Of a stretch of 5,240 bases of DNA, positions 1 through 5,240 are shown one piece after another. Positions within the stretch are counted from its first letter, which is position 1; each line of letters begins with the position of its first letter. Made by a program: the position numbers and the translations under genes. The DNA lies in contig JAHEJH010000138.1 of assembly GCA_024638905.1 (NCBI GenBank), positions 1 to 5,240 on the forward strand. Reading direction: 5' to 3'. The DNA is from Luminiphilus sp. (lineage in GTDB: Bacteria > Pseudomonadota > Gammaproteobacteria > Pseudomonadales > Halieaceae). Under the pieces are notes generated by a model, which saw only the letters and a program-made list of their open reading frames with translations, was not told the DNA's origin and made no database searches.

Positions 1-131
1 AGTTCGTGAACACCTATGGGCTCGAGCGTTTCAGCACACGTTGTGCTGAGCTTGCTAGCCAATACGGTGATCGCTTCGATGCACCGGCTATCGTTGGCGA
101 GAAAATCGCGGCGGGAGAAACTTTCGCCTAA
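1..131 (+). CDS. C-terminal end of a FadB/FadJ-type 3-hydroxyacyl-CoA dehydrogenase (partial)
   Basis: Only the 3' end is in the window: 42 in-frame codons from base 3, closing with TAA at 129-131. The peptide contains YGLERF, then CAELASQYGDRF, DAPAI and GEKIAAGETF. This pattern (YG-x-x-x-F, a short helix ending in YGxRF, a P-A-I/L turn, then a K/A-rich helix ending G-E-T/S-F) is what I know from the extreme C-terminus of multifunctional enoyl-CoA hydratase/3-hydroxyacyl-CoA dehydrogenases of the FadB/FadJ kind, which carry out the hydration and NAD-dependent oxidation steps of fatty-acid beta-oxidation in the cytoplasm. No catalytic residue falls inside the fragment, so the assignment rests on this tail alone. 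It converges on the ThDP gene downstream, with a hairpin in the gap. The gene start and any thiolase partner lie outside the window. Confidence 0.75.
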   Translation, partial: FVNTYGLERFSTRCAELASQYGDRFDAPAIVGEKIAAGETFA

Positions 132-143
132 GCGATATCGCAC

Positions 144-187
144 GCCTCACTCGTGCCCGGGCGGGACAGAGTGGGGAGGCTCTTTCT
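144..187 (+). terminator. Candidate rho-independent terminator after the FadB/FadJ-like gene
   Basis: Thirteen bases after the TAA stop, GCCTC (144-148) and ACTC (149-152) can pair with GAGGC (176-180) and GAGT (169-172), leaving a 3-nt GGG bulge at 173-175. The T-rich run TCTTTCT follows at 181-187. The loop is long (about 16 nt) and contains CCCGGGCGGG, which can pair within itself. The bulge and the interrupted U-tract make it a moderate terminator at best. Read on the minus strand there is no U-tract after the stem, so it does not obviously end the converging ThDP transcript. Confidence 0.45.
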
Positions 188-279
188 GCTAATCAACTTT
201 GCAGGTCTGCTTCGCTGATGTGAGTGTTTGATCCAGGTCGCCGTTCAGCGCGGCCGCTTTGGTGCGCTTGGAGTCAGCG
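188..279. other. Convergent intergenic spacer, no gene seen
   Basis: This is the rest of the 148-nt gap between the plus-strand beta-oxidation gene and the minus-strand ThDP gene. I see no ORF and no clear minus-strand terminator. A short GCGC-n9-GCGC inverted repeat lies just beyond the ThDP stop, but it has only four pairs and no following T-run. The region otherwise looks like plain spacer. Confidence 0.4.
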
Positions 280-1824
280 CTATAGCATTACCTCGATCAA
301 GCAGGGCCCTTTCTGCTCCATGGCATCGGCAAAGGCCTGATCAAGTGCCGCCACCGTCTCGACTTTGATCGCCTGCATGCCCATACCCCTCGCGATATCG
401 GTCCACTCGAGATCCGGATTACTGAGATCGAGCAGCGACAGCGCCGTCGGGCCCGGCTGCTCGACGCCGACGCGGCTCAGTTCAATATTCAGAATGGCAT
501 AGGACCGGTTGTTCAACAGCACGACGGTGACATCGAGCTGCTCGCGCACCATGGTCCACAACGCCTGCACCGTATACATACCCGAGCCATCGGCCTCGAG
601 CGCAATGATTTTTTGATCAGGGCACGCGATCGCCGCACCAACGGCCAGCGGCAAACCTTGACCGATCGCGCCGCCAGTGAGCGTCAGCCAATCATGGGGT
701 GCCGCGTTGGCGGTCAGCAAAAACGCGCCGAGCCCATTGGTCGCGCCCTCATCACAGACAATCGCGTGCTCGGGCAAACGATTGGCGACGACTTTGCCGA
801 GCTCACTGGCGTCAATCGCGCCGTCTCCCAGCGAGTAGTCAGCATGATCAGTCACGACATCGGGCGAGGCGGGCGCATCCAGGTAATCGGCCAGCCGCTT
901 GAGTGCGTCGAGCGCGTCGCTGTCACGGTCGACCAGTGTGCATTGAGTCGCTGCCGCGGGCGCCAAGACGCTGGGCTTATCCGGATAGGCGAAAAAGGAG
1001 ACCGGCGCCTTGGTCCCGGCCAGTACCAGCAAGTCCGTACCCGCCAACTGCTCGGTCGCGGCCTCGCCAAAATAGGCCAAACGCTCGGTGGGTACGCGCC
1101 CCACACCCCTCGCTTGCCTCGCAAAGAAGGTCTCGGTCACCAACCGGCAACCGGTGGCGGCCGCTATGCGGCCCGCCTGATGCAGTGCGTCCTCTCTAAG
1201 AGTGCGGCCACCCATAAACAGGCAGCTACTTGACGCCGACTGCAACTGCGCCGCGATCTCACTGATCGTCGTATCCGAGATTTTCGCCAGCGGTGTTTCA
1301 GGCATTGCCGATGGCAGCTCGTCGGTGTCTGTCCAGGCGTGGTCAGCGGGCACAACAAAGGTGCTGATGGTGCCGTTGTGGCTCAGGCTGGCCGCGAGGG
1401 CATCAAGACCGGTTTGCGCTAGCCCCGCAGCGCTGTCAGAGACGCGAAAGCTGCGCGACACGGGTGTGGCCATGCCTTTGATGTCACTCGTGAGCGGTGC
1501 ATCGTGCTGCAGGTGATCCGTCGCGTGATCGCCCACCATGTTGAGAACCGGCGATCCGGCGCGTTGCGCGTTGTGCAGGTTGGCCATGCCATTGGCAAAG
1601 CCCGGGCCGAGGTGCAACAAATTGAGCGCGGGCTTGTCGGCCATGCGGCCATAGCCATCGGCAGCACCCGTGACCACGCCCTCAAAGAGACAGAGCACCG
1701 CGCGGATGTCCGGCTGCTTGTCGAGCGCGGCCACCAGCTGCATCTCGGAGGTGCCCGGGTTGGCAAAGCAGGCGTCGACGCCGTGTTCCGCCAGGGCATT
1801 AATCAGTGATTCAGCGCCATTCAT
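280..1824 (-). CDS. ThDP-dependent enzyme, IlvX-like (acetolactate synthase large-subunit family)
   Basis: The 514-residue protein has the three-domain layout of ThDP-dependent decarboxylases/carboligases: an N-terminal pyrimidine-binding domain (about 1-165), a central domain (about 185-320) and a C-terminal pyrophosphate-binding domain (about 340-514). Visible marks are NPGTSEM at 22-28, the cofactor-activating Glu48 in LFEGVVTGAADGYGR, LHLGPG at 70-75, GDHAT at 98-102, and the Mg/ThDP motif ADGS (411-414) followed 24 residues later by Asn438-Asn439. Its length and N-terminus closely resemble mycobacterial IlvX as I remember it. That family is usually labelled acetolactate synthase large subunit, although its reaction is poorly defined. 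The protein is shorter than typical catalytic IlvB (about 560-600 residues), and no IlvN regulatory subunit is adjacent, so a role in branched-chain amino acid synthesis is doubtful; a 2-oxoacid decarboxylase role is equally possible. It is expected to be cytoplasmic. The ATG start is supported by GGAG at 1837-1834, nine bases upstream. It is last in the minus-strand gene run. Confidence 0.88.
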   Translation of the reverse strand: MNGAESLINALAEHGVDACFANPGTSEMQLVAALDKQPDIRAVLCLFEGVVTGAADGYGRMADKPALNLLHLGPGFANGMANLHNAQRAGSPVLNMVGDHATDHLQHDAPLTSDIKGMATPVSRSFRVSDSAAGLAQTGLDALAASLSHNGTISTFVVPADHAWTDTDELPSAMPETPLAKISDTTISEIAAQLQSASSSCLFMGGRTLREDALHQAGRIAAATGCRLVTETFFARQARGVGRVPTERLAYFGEAATEQLAGTDLLVLAGTKAPVSFFAYPDKPSVLAPAAATQCTLVDRDSDALDALKRLADYLDAPASPDVVTDHADYSLGDGAIDASELGKVVANRLPEHAIVCDEGATNGLGAFLLTANAAPHDWLTLTGGAIGQGLPLAVGAAIACPDQKIIALEADGSGMYTVQALWTMVREQLDVTVVLLNNRSYAILNIELSRVGVEQPGPTALSLLDLSNPDLEWTDIARGMGMQAIKVETVAALDQAFADAMEQKGPCLIEVML

Positions 1825-1831
1825 GGCGGTT

Positions 1832-1837
1832 CTCTCC
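1832..1837 (-). promoter_or_regulatory. Ribosome binding site of the ThDP gene
   Basis: On the minus strand GGAGAG (1837-1832) precedes the ATG at 1824-1822 with normal spacing. It is the clearest Shine-Dalgarno among the three minus-strand genes apart from that of the cytochrome, and it fixes the start of the ThDP gene. The rest of the 93-nt gap back to the acylase stop shows no convincing promoter, consistent with read-through from upstream. Confidence 0.65.
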
Positions 1838-1917
1838 GGTTGGGTGGGCTACGTCGGCGCTGGCGCCCGTGCACCGCGGCGAACGACGTCGCCCTGAATC
1901 AGCGACCCTGCGTGCCG

Positions 1918-4125
1918 CTAGTCAGCACTGGAGACAGTATATCGCCTCGAAGTGGCAGAGCGATTCTCTGGATAAAAACCGGGAGCTCTCATGATTTCCT
2001 GTGAGAAGGGCTCGGCCTGATCGAGGTAGTGGGGCGAAGACTCGTCGGTCATCTGGCTGCCGTATTGGTGCGTGCCGCGAATCGTTTGTTCACCCTCAGC
2101 GTTCCACTCAATGAGGTAGTACAGGCCATCGCCGGCCACCACGGTCAGAAAATCGTCCTCGTCTTCCAGTTGCTCGGCGTACATGGCGCGCAGCGTGTCG
2201 GGCCCGCCGGCGGCCGGCCAGGTGCGTTGACCCCTGCCGTGTTGTTGCACTGTGCCCCATTCAGGATCCAACTGCCCCGCAACGTCACGAACAGAATCCA
2301 TACAGGTATGCAGGGTCTCGCGCGCGTCAGGCAGTGCGTTCCCCGTGCGCTCCGCTTGCCACTCTTCGAGCAATATACAGACACCCAGTGCCGCGCTCCG
2401 ATTGGCAGTATCGGTATGCAAGTCCCAGTTGCGAATCAGTGACAGTGCCTGTGCCTCTTCCGGGCCGTTGGGTTCAAGCTCCGCCACCGACGACAAATAA
2501 GCGTAGCCCCGGTATCGAGGTGAATAGGCATTGTCATGCTTGATGGCGCTGAACTCATCGAAGGAAATCGACGTGTCGGCATTCAGCAGTTCCAGCCCGC
2601 GCACGGCGCGGTTGGTCATGCGCGTCGGCCAGCCGCTTTCGATCGGATAGTCAGACTTCACTGGGTTACTGCCCTCTTCGCTGACCTGAAAAGGAGATTG
2701 GTTAGCGCTATGAACGTAACCCGAGGGCGGATTGGTCACGCTGGGCAGTTCATCGGGGGAGAGATAGTCGTCCCAGATGAGATCTCGCCGATCACCGGGT
2801 AAATATTGATCCCACTGCCAGCCGGCGGCACGGCGCGGCATCATGGCGTTGTGCACGAAATGGATATCGCCGTCGGCGTTGGCGTATACGAAATTGAAGC
2901 TGGCAATGTGCTGCAGCGCCATCGCCTCTCGCCACTGATCAAAAGATGTCGCAGCACTCATGGCCAACCACTGCTCGACCTGACGAATCTCGTCCATGCC
3001 GGCATAACGCACCGCATAGGTGCCGTGGTCTGTTTTCATTACCGGGCCATGAATTGAGCGGTAGCCCTCCTCCTTGACGGTCCAGGGGAGCCATCCCCAA
3101 AGCAACACTTTGATTGGGATATCAAAGGCCTCTAACTCCAACCACTGGCCGTCTACCCGATAGCGGTTGTCATCCTCGGGGTCCATCTCCAGTACATAGA
3201 CATCAACCAGGTCGGGCTGGTTAACCGTTGCGCCCCAGCCATGGTGCTCATTAAAGCCCACGCCCAAGGCGGGAGAGCCAATGAACAGGCCGCCCATAAC
3301 GTTGAGTCCGTCCCCGCTCTGCAGGTGGACCTCGTACCACGAAACGGGCCCGGTCAGCGGCTGGTGGGAGTTGATCATGAGCAGGGTGGAGCCATCGCTG
3401 CTGCGCGACGGGGCAACAGCTGTCGCGTTAGAGCCTAATGTAATGGCGGTATTCGGCAGTTGCGGTGCGGGACTCACTTCCTGTTGTCGCGTTTCGGCCC
3501 GCAGCTCGGTGAGCGGCTTCTCAAATCCGTAAAACAGGGGATGCCGGAACATATGCGCCGCAATCACATCCTGTGGCGTCACTGGCAGCACGTCGAGGTT
3601 GACCCGCTCGGGATGTCGGGCCGCAAAGTCGTTGAAACCCGCTGCAAACGCGTCGAGGTATTCGCGGGTTTCGGGTTTGAGTAAGGTGTCGTAGTCCCTG
3701 TCGATCACCTCCCAAAAACCGAGCCACTGGATCAGATAGTCGGTGACGGCGGCATCGCGGCCGAAGAAGCTGGCGGCATTGCCACGGTAGTAGGGTAGGG
3801 TCTCCTCGAGGATTTCCCAGCCGTCCTCGGACTGTGCCCATGCAAGGCCGTAGGCCATGTCGGCATCGGTTTCGCCAAATATGTGGGGGACCCCCAGCGC
3901 ATCGCGTTCGATGGTCGCTTCCCAGGCCAGCGCATAGGTGCTGGTCGACAGCGTCAGCGCCCACAGTAGCGTGAAAATCAGTGGCTTCACCGTCGACTGA
4001 GTGGTGAGGACAGAGCCCGGCGTGGTGGCGCAATAATGTCTGTTGTTTGAGGCGGGCGCCGGGGTGCGCGCGGCGGCGCGCTCATGGCCGCGAGCGGTAT
4101 CGTGCGTATCCGAATGCGAGATCAC
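1918..4125 (-). CDS. Penicillin acylase family Ntn hydrolase (AHL-acylase-like), exported
   Basis: This is an intact precursor of the penicillin amidase/acyl-homoserine-lactone acylase family, which hydrolyses amide bonds between an acyl chain and an amine, normally in the periplasm after autocatalytic cleavage into alpha and beta chains. Numbering from the upstream GTG gives 735 residues. A signal peptide follows codon 46 (K47, hydrophobic run about 49-63, AxA-type site A65-L-A67). The alpha region spans about 68-205 and a low-complexity linker about 206-231. The beta chain would begin at Ser232 in LGSNA, the expected N-terminal nucleophile. His254 (INSHQP) is at beta-23 and Val301 (ATVNQ) at beta-70, the spacing known for AHL acylases such as PvdQ. 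Asn505 (MTNRAVR) is a candidate oxyanion residue, and the C-terminal SPHYLDQ box is also present. The substrate cannot be read from the sequence. Two starts are possible: GTG at 4125-4123, overlapping the cytochrome stop by 4 nt, or GTG at 3990-3988, which puts the signal peptide at the N-terminus (690 residues). I favour 3990. Neither has a clear Shine-Dalgarno. The ThDP gene follows after 93 nt. Confidence 0.9.
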   Translation of the reverse strand: MISHSDTHDTARGHERAAARTPAPASNNRHYCATTPGSVLTTQSTVKPLIFTLLWALTLSTSTYALAWEATIERDALGVPHIFGETDADMAYGLAWAQSEDGWEILEETLPYYRGNAASFFGRDAAVTDYLIQWLGFWEVIDRDYDTLLKPETREYLDAFAAGFNDFAARHPERVNLDVLPVTPQDVIAAHMFRHPLFYGFEKPLTELRAETRQQEVSPAPQLPNTAITLGSNATAVAPSRSSDGSTLLMINSHQPLTGPVSWYEVHLQSGDGLNVMGGLFIGSPALGVGFNEHHGWGATVNQPDLVDVYVLEMDPEDDNRYRVDGQWLELEAFDIPIKVLLWGWLPWTVKEEGYRSIHGPVMKTDHGTYAVRYAGMDEIRQVEQWLAMSAATSFDQWREAMALQHIASFNFVYANADGDIHFVHNAMMPRRAAGWQWDQYLPGDRRDLIWDDYLSPDELPSVTNPPSGYVHSANQSPFQVSEEGSNPVKSDYPIESGWPTRMTNRAVRGLELLNADTSISFDEFSAIKHDNAYSPRYRGYAYLSSVAELEPNGPEEAQALSLIRNWDLHTDTANRSAALGVCILLEEWQAERTGNALPDARETLHTCMDSVRDVAGQLDPEWGTVQQHGRGQRTWPAAGGPDTLRAMYAEQLEDEDDFLTVVAGDGLYYLIEWNAEGEQTIRGTHQYGSQMTDESSPHYLDQAEPFSQEIMRAPGFYPENRSATSRRYTVSSAD
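3922..3990 (-). other. Sec signal peptide of the acylase, read from the alternative GTG start
   Basis: Starting at GTG 3990-3988 the first residues would be M-K-P followed by the hydrophobic stretch LIFTLLWALTL, then a polar STSTY segment and an A-L-A cleavage motif before Trp-Glu. This is a textbook type I signal peptide of about 22-23 residues, placing the mature alpha chain in the periplasm. No other in-frame ATG, GTG or TTG codon lies between this GTG and the GTG at 4125. Confidence 0.7.
4066..4081. repeat. GC-only hairpin between the cytochrome stop and the acylase signal peptide
   Basis: GCGCGC (4066-4071) and GCGCGC (4076-4081) are a perfect 6-bp inverted repeat with a 4-nt loop. No U-tract follows on either strand, so it is not a standard terminator. 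If translation of the acylase begins at 3990, this stem lies in untranslated intercistronic RNA and could stabilise or attenuate the message; if it begins at 4125, the stem is inside coding sequence (an Ala/Arg-rich stretch). Alternating GC runs also arise readily by chance in GC-rich DNA. Confidence 0.35.
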
Positions 4126-4559
4126 AGGCTTGCGACGAAGGCAGCGATATTGTCGAGGTCAGCGTCGGTCATGGGTTTGGCAACCGGGTACATCATCGCA
4201 GACTGGGCACCGCGCTCTTCACCCGCCCGGTAGGCGGTCAGCTTCGCGACGATGTCTGAAGCGGCTTGTCCTGCCAGCATCGGCCCGATGCCGCCCTCGC
4301 CACGGCTGCCGTGACAGGCAATGCACTGACCGTAATATTTTTCGCCTAATGCCTCGGGGGACGCAGCCGCCAGCGCAGCCTGCTTGCTCTGCTCAATAGC
4401 AGCAATGCCACCATCATTACCGGCTTTCCAATCTTCGTAGCACTCGCCAACGCATTGGTTGCGATTGCCAGTCCAGTCCGCGTCATTACTCTGGGTGCCG
4501 ATCCAAATTAAACCCGAGACGACGACAACAAAGGCGGCGACAAGAGTGGTGGTGTTCAT
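4122..4559 (-). CDS. Membrane-anchored mono-haem cytochrome c (cytochrome c553/c5-like)
   Basis: A 145-residue class I c-type cytochrome. Residues 5-21 form an uncleaved-looking hydrophobic segment (LVAAFVVVVSGLIWI) without a clear signal-peptidase site, suggesting an N-terminal anchor with the haem domain in the periplasm. The haem attachment site CIACH is at 79-83, inside YYGQCIACHGSRGEGG. The conserved pattern GPMLAGQ then a helix ending KLTAYRAGE leads to MMYPVAKPM, which supplies the likely axial Met (Met122 or Met123), and the C-terminal helix TDADLDNIAAFV closes the fold. This is the usual single-domain electron-shuttle design, passing electrons between a periplasmic dehydrogenase or bc1 complex and an oxidase; the partner is not visible here. 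The linker between anchor and domain carries an unusual Cys36-x3-Cys40 pair. The ATG start is supported by AGGA at 4571-4568. It is the first gene of the minus-strand run, and its TGA overlaps a possible acylase GTG. Confidence 0.9.
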   Translation of the reverse strand: MNTTTLVAAFVVVVSGLIWIGTQSNDADWTGNRNQCVGECYEDWKAGNDGGIAAIEQSKQAALAAASPEALGEKYYGQCIACHGSRGEGGIGPMLAGQAASDIVAKLTAYRAGEERGAQSAMMYPVAKPMTDADLDNIAAFVASL

Positions 4560-4567
4560 GCTGTGAT

Positions 4568-4571
4568 TCCT
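4568..4571 (-). promoter_or_regulatory. Ribosome binding site of the cytochrome c gene
   Basis: On the minus strand AGGA (4571-4568) lies eight bases upstream of the ATG at 4559-4557, good spacing for a Shine-Dalgarno. It supports this start, which also places the hydrophobic anchor at the N-terminus. Confidence 0.6.
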
Positions 4572-4614
4572 GTTTTCAGCGAAAAATGCCGGGGGCCCCA
4601 GCGGAAAGCGCGGA

Positions 4615-4644
4615 ATGATAAGGCTTCTGTTCGCAAGATGACAG
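4615..4644 (-). promoter_or_regulatory. Candidate sigma70 promoter for the minus-strand gene run
   Basis: On the minus strand CTGTCA (4644-4639, four of six matches to TTGACA) is followed after 18 bp by TATCAT (4620-4615, five of six matches to TATAAT). Initiation would fall near 4608, giving a leader of roughly 50 nt before the cytochrome ATG. The match is by eye and the -35 is weak. The position, in a divergent gap and upstream of the first gene, is what one would expect. Confidence 0.4.
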
Positions 4645-4663
4645 GCTCTGGGCTGGAGCGAAC
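4629..4663. repeat. Inverted repeat GTTCGC-n23-GCGAAC spanning the candidate -35 box
   Basis: GTTCGC (4629-4634) and GCGAAC (4658-4663) are perfect 6-bp complements separated by 23 bp, and the candidate -35 of the minus-strand promoter (4639-4644) lies between them. It could be a pair of operator half-sites or a weak stem. Neither the flanking nor the inner bases extend the pairing, so chance is a real possibility. Confidence 0.25.
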
Positions 4664-4714
4664 GTCATTTTTACGTGTCTCTTTTACGCATCTCTGTAGT
4701 GCCGCCTTGGGTGG

Positions 4715-4743
4715 ATGACCTGATGGCATCAAGTCGGCATAAT
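4715..4743 (+). promoter_or_regulatory. Candidate sigma70 promoter for the thioesterase gene
   Basis: ATGACC (4715-4720, four of six to TTGACA) is followed after exactly 17 bp by CATAAT (4738-4743, five of six to TATAAT). Initiation would be near 4750, giving a leader of about 38 nt with the ribosome binding site near its 3' end. Found by eye; spacing and position are good and the -35 is imperfect. Confidence 0.5.
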
Positions 4744-4775
4744 CGTCGCCCGCCAGTCACCGTCGACGAGCTAGT

Positions 4776-4780
4776 AGGAG
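4776..4780 (+). promoter_or_regulatory. Ribosome binding site of the thioesterase gene
   Basis: AGGAG at 4776-4780 is a strong Shine-Dalgarno with a 7-nt spacer to the ATG at 4788-4790. It decides in favour of this ATG over in-frame upstream alternatives. Confidence 0.75.
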
Positions 4781-4787
4781 CCAACAC

Positions 4788-5210
4788 ATGTCGAATGCTT
4801 ACCGCGGCAATATCAAGGTGCGTTTTGCCGATACCGATGCGAATGGACACGCCTTCTTCGGCAACTACTTTGTTTTTGCGGACGAGGTCTTGGGAGAGTA
4901 CTGGCAGGAGCTGGGGCTCGACGTAGCGGATGTGGTGAATCCTGACTTTCTGACCTTTACGGTCAACGCCAACATGGATTTTCTGGGTGAGAGTCTCGCT
5001 GGTGACACGCTTGAGGTGGAGGTTGCCGCAGAGCGGGTGGGTAATTCCAGCATCGTGATTGGTTTCACCATGCACAATCAGCGTACTGGAGAGATGGCGG
5101 GCAAAGGCAGCTTCACTTATGTCTTCGTCGATAAGGCCACCCGCAAGAGCTGTCCCATGCCGGCTGATTTCAAAGCCTCTGTATTGGCACGACACCCCGA
5201 ATTGGCGTGA
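4788..5210 (+). CDS. Hotdog-fold acyl-CoA thioesterase (4HBT/YbgC-like family)
   Basis: A 140-residue single-domain protein of the 4-hydroxybenzoyl-CoA thioesterase family, which hydrolyses acyl-CoA thioesters to free acid and CoA in the cytoplasm. The family signature is at residues 11-30: VRFADTDANGH, then FFGNYFVFADE. Asp17 is the likely catalytic acid by analogy with the conserved Asp of the 4HBT/YbgC group, and the following GH-x-x-x-GNY segment begins the central hotdog helix (about 26-42). The strands of the sheet follow (FLTFTVNANMDFLG, DTLEVEVAAERVG, SSIVIGFTMHN, GKGSFTYVFVD). The length is typical of the family, and no signal peptide or membrane segment is visible. It is transcribed divergently from the cytochrome gene with its own promoter and strong ribosome binding site. 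Acyl specificity cannot be read from the sequence: it could serve general acyl-CoA turnover or an aromatic-CoA route. The stop is TGA at 5208-5210, and only 30 bases remain after it. Confidence 0.87.
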   Translation: MSNAYRGNIKVRFADTDANGHAFFGNYFVFADEVLGEYWQELGLDVADVVNPDFLTFTVNANMDFLGESLAGDTLEVEVAAERVGNSSIVIGFTMHNQRTGEMAGKGSFTYVFVDKATRKSCPMPADFKASVLARHPELA

Positions 5211-5240
5211 ATCGCTGATCGGAGTACCGTCAAGCCCGCC

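Noticed and set aside
251..258. Palindromic GCGGCCGC-like sequence in the convergent gap
   Set aside because: A short GC palindrome with no tail or partner repeat, expected by chance at this base composition.
613..1233. 206-codon open frame on the plus strand opposite the ThDP gene
   Set aside because: It lies wholly antisense to a protein with clear ThDP motifs, its translation is Arg/Gly/Gln-rich with no recognisable domain, and long antisense frames are common in GC-rich genes.
1878..1893. GGCGA-n6-TCGCC hairpin between the acylase and the ThDP gene
   Set aside because: It has only five base pairs, does not extend, and has no T-run on the minus strand, so I do not call a terminator.
2029..2442. 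137-codon plus-strand open frame opposite the acylase
   Set aside because: It is antisense to conserved acylase sequence, with no ribosome binding site and no domain signature.
3521..4033. 170-codon minus-strand frame overlapping the acylase N-terminal half
   Set aside because: It is an out-of-frame reading (His/Arg/Cys-rich) of the same DNA that encodes the well-matched alpha chain, so it is not evidence for a frameshift.
4671..5195. 174-codon minus-strand frame opposite the thioesterase
   Set aside because: It is antisense to a recognisable hotdog thioesterase that has a strong ribosome binding site; the antisense translation shows no family.
1..5240. Search for CRISPR repeats, insertion sequences, tRNA or phage genes
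   Set aside because: I saw no regularly spaced repeats, terminal inverted repeats, transposase or integrase motifs, or cloverleaf-like sequence by eye.

Overview
The window looks like ordinary chromosomal DNA of a GC-rich Gram-negative proteobacterium. The acylase has a Sec-type signal peptide, the c-type cytochrome is membrane-anchored, and the flanking genes belong to aerobic acyl-CoA metabolism. A marine gammaproteobacterium of the Halieaceae/OM60 kind would fit, but that is inference from gene content only; no marker gene is present. I see no transposase, integrase, tRNA, rRNA, CRISPR array or long repeat.

Layout. Positions 1-131 hold the last 42 codons of a plus-strand gene, most likely a FadB/FadJ-type multifunctional beta-oxidation enzyme. 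A convergent gap (132-279) carries a candidate rho-independent hairpin. Three minus-strand genes follow. Read in transcription order they are a membrane-anchored mono-haem cytochrome c (4559 to 4122), a penicillin-acylase/AHL-acylase-type Ntn hydrolase (4125 or 3990 to 1918), and an IlvX-like thiamine-diphosphate (ThDP) enzyme annotated in most genomes as acetolactate synthase large subunit (1824 to 280). The cytochrome stop overlaps a possible GTG start of the acylase by 4 nt, and 93 nt separate the acylase from the ThDP gene, so a single transcript is plausible. A divergent intergenic region (4560-4787) contains candidate sigma70-type promoters in both directions and a 6-bp inverted repeat. 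The plus-strand gene at 4788-5210 is a 140-residue hotdog-fold acyl-CoA thioesterase. The last 30 bases (5211-5240) hold nothing I recognise.

How the genes may work together. The flanking genes act on acyl-CoA thioesters (beta-oxidation, thioester hydrolysis), and the acylase cleaves amide-linked acyl groups in the periplasm. A theme of acyl-chain release and reuse, possibly including N-acyl-homoserine lactones, is reasonable but unproven. The cytochrome and the ThDP enzyme have no obvious biochemical link to the acylase. That combination, and the ambiguous acylase start with an internal signal peptide, are the points most worth a second look. I do not see clear evidence for a wholly new system.
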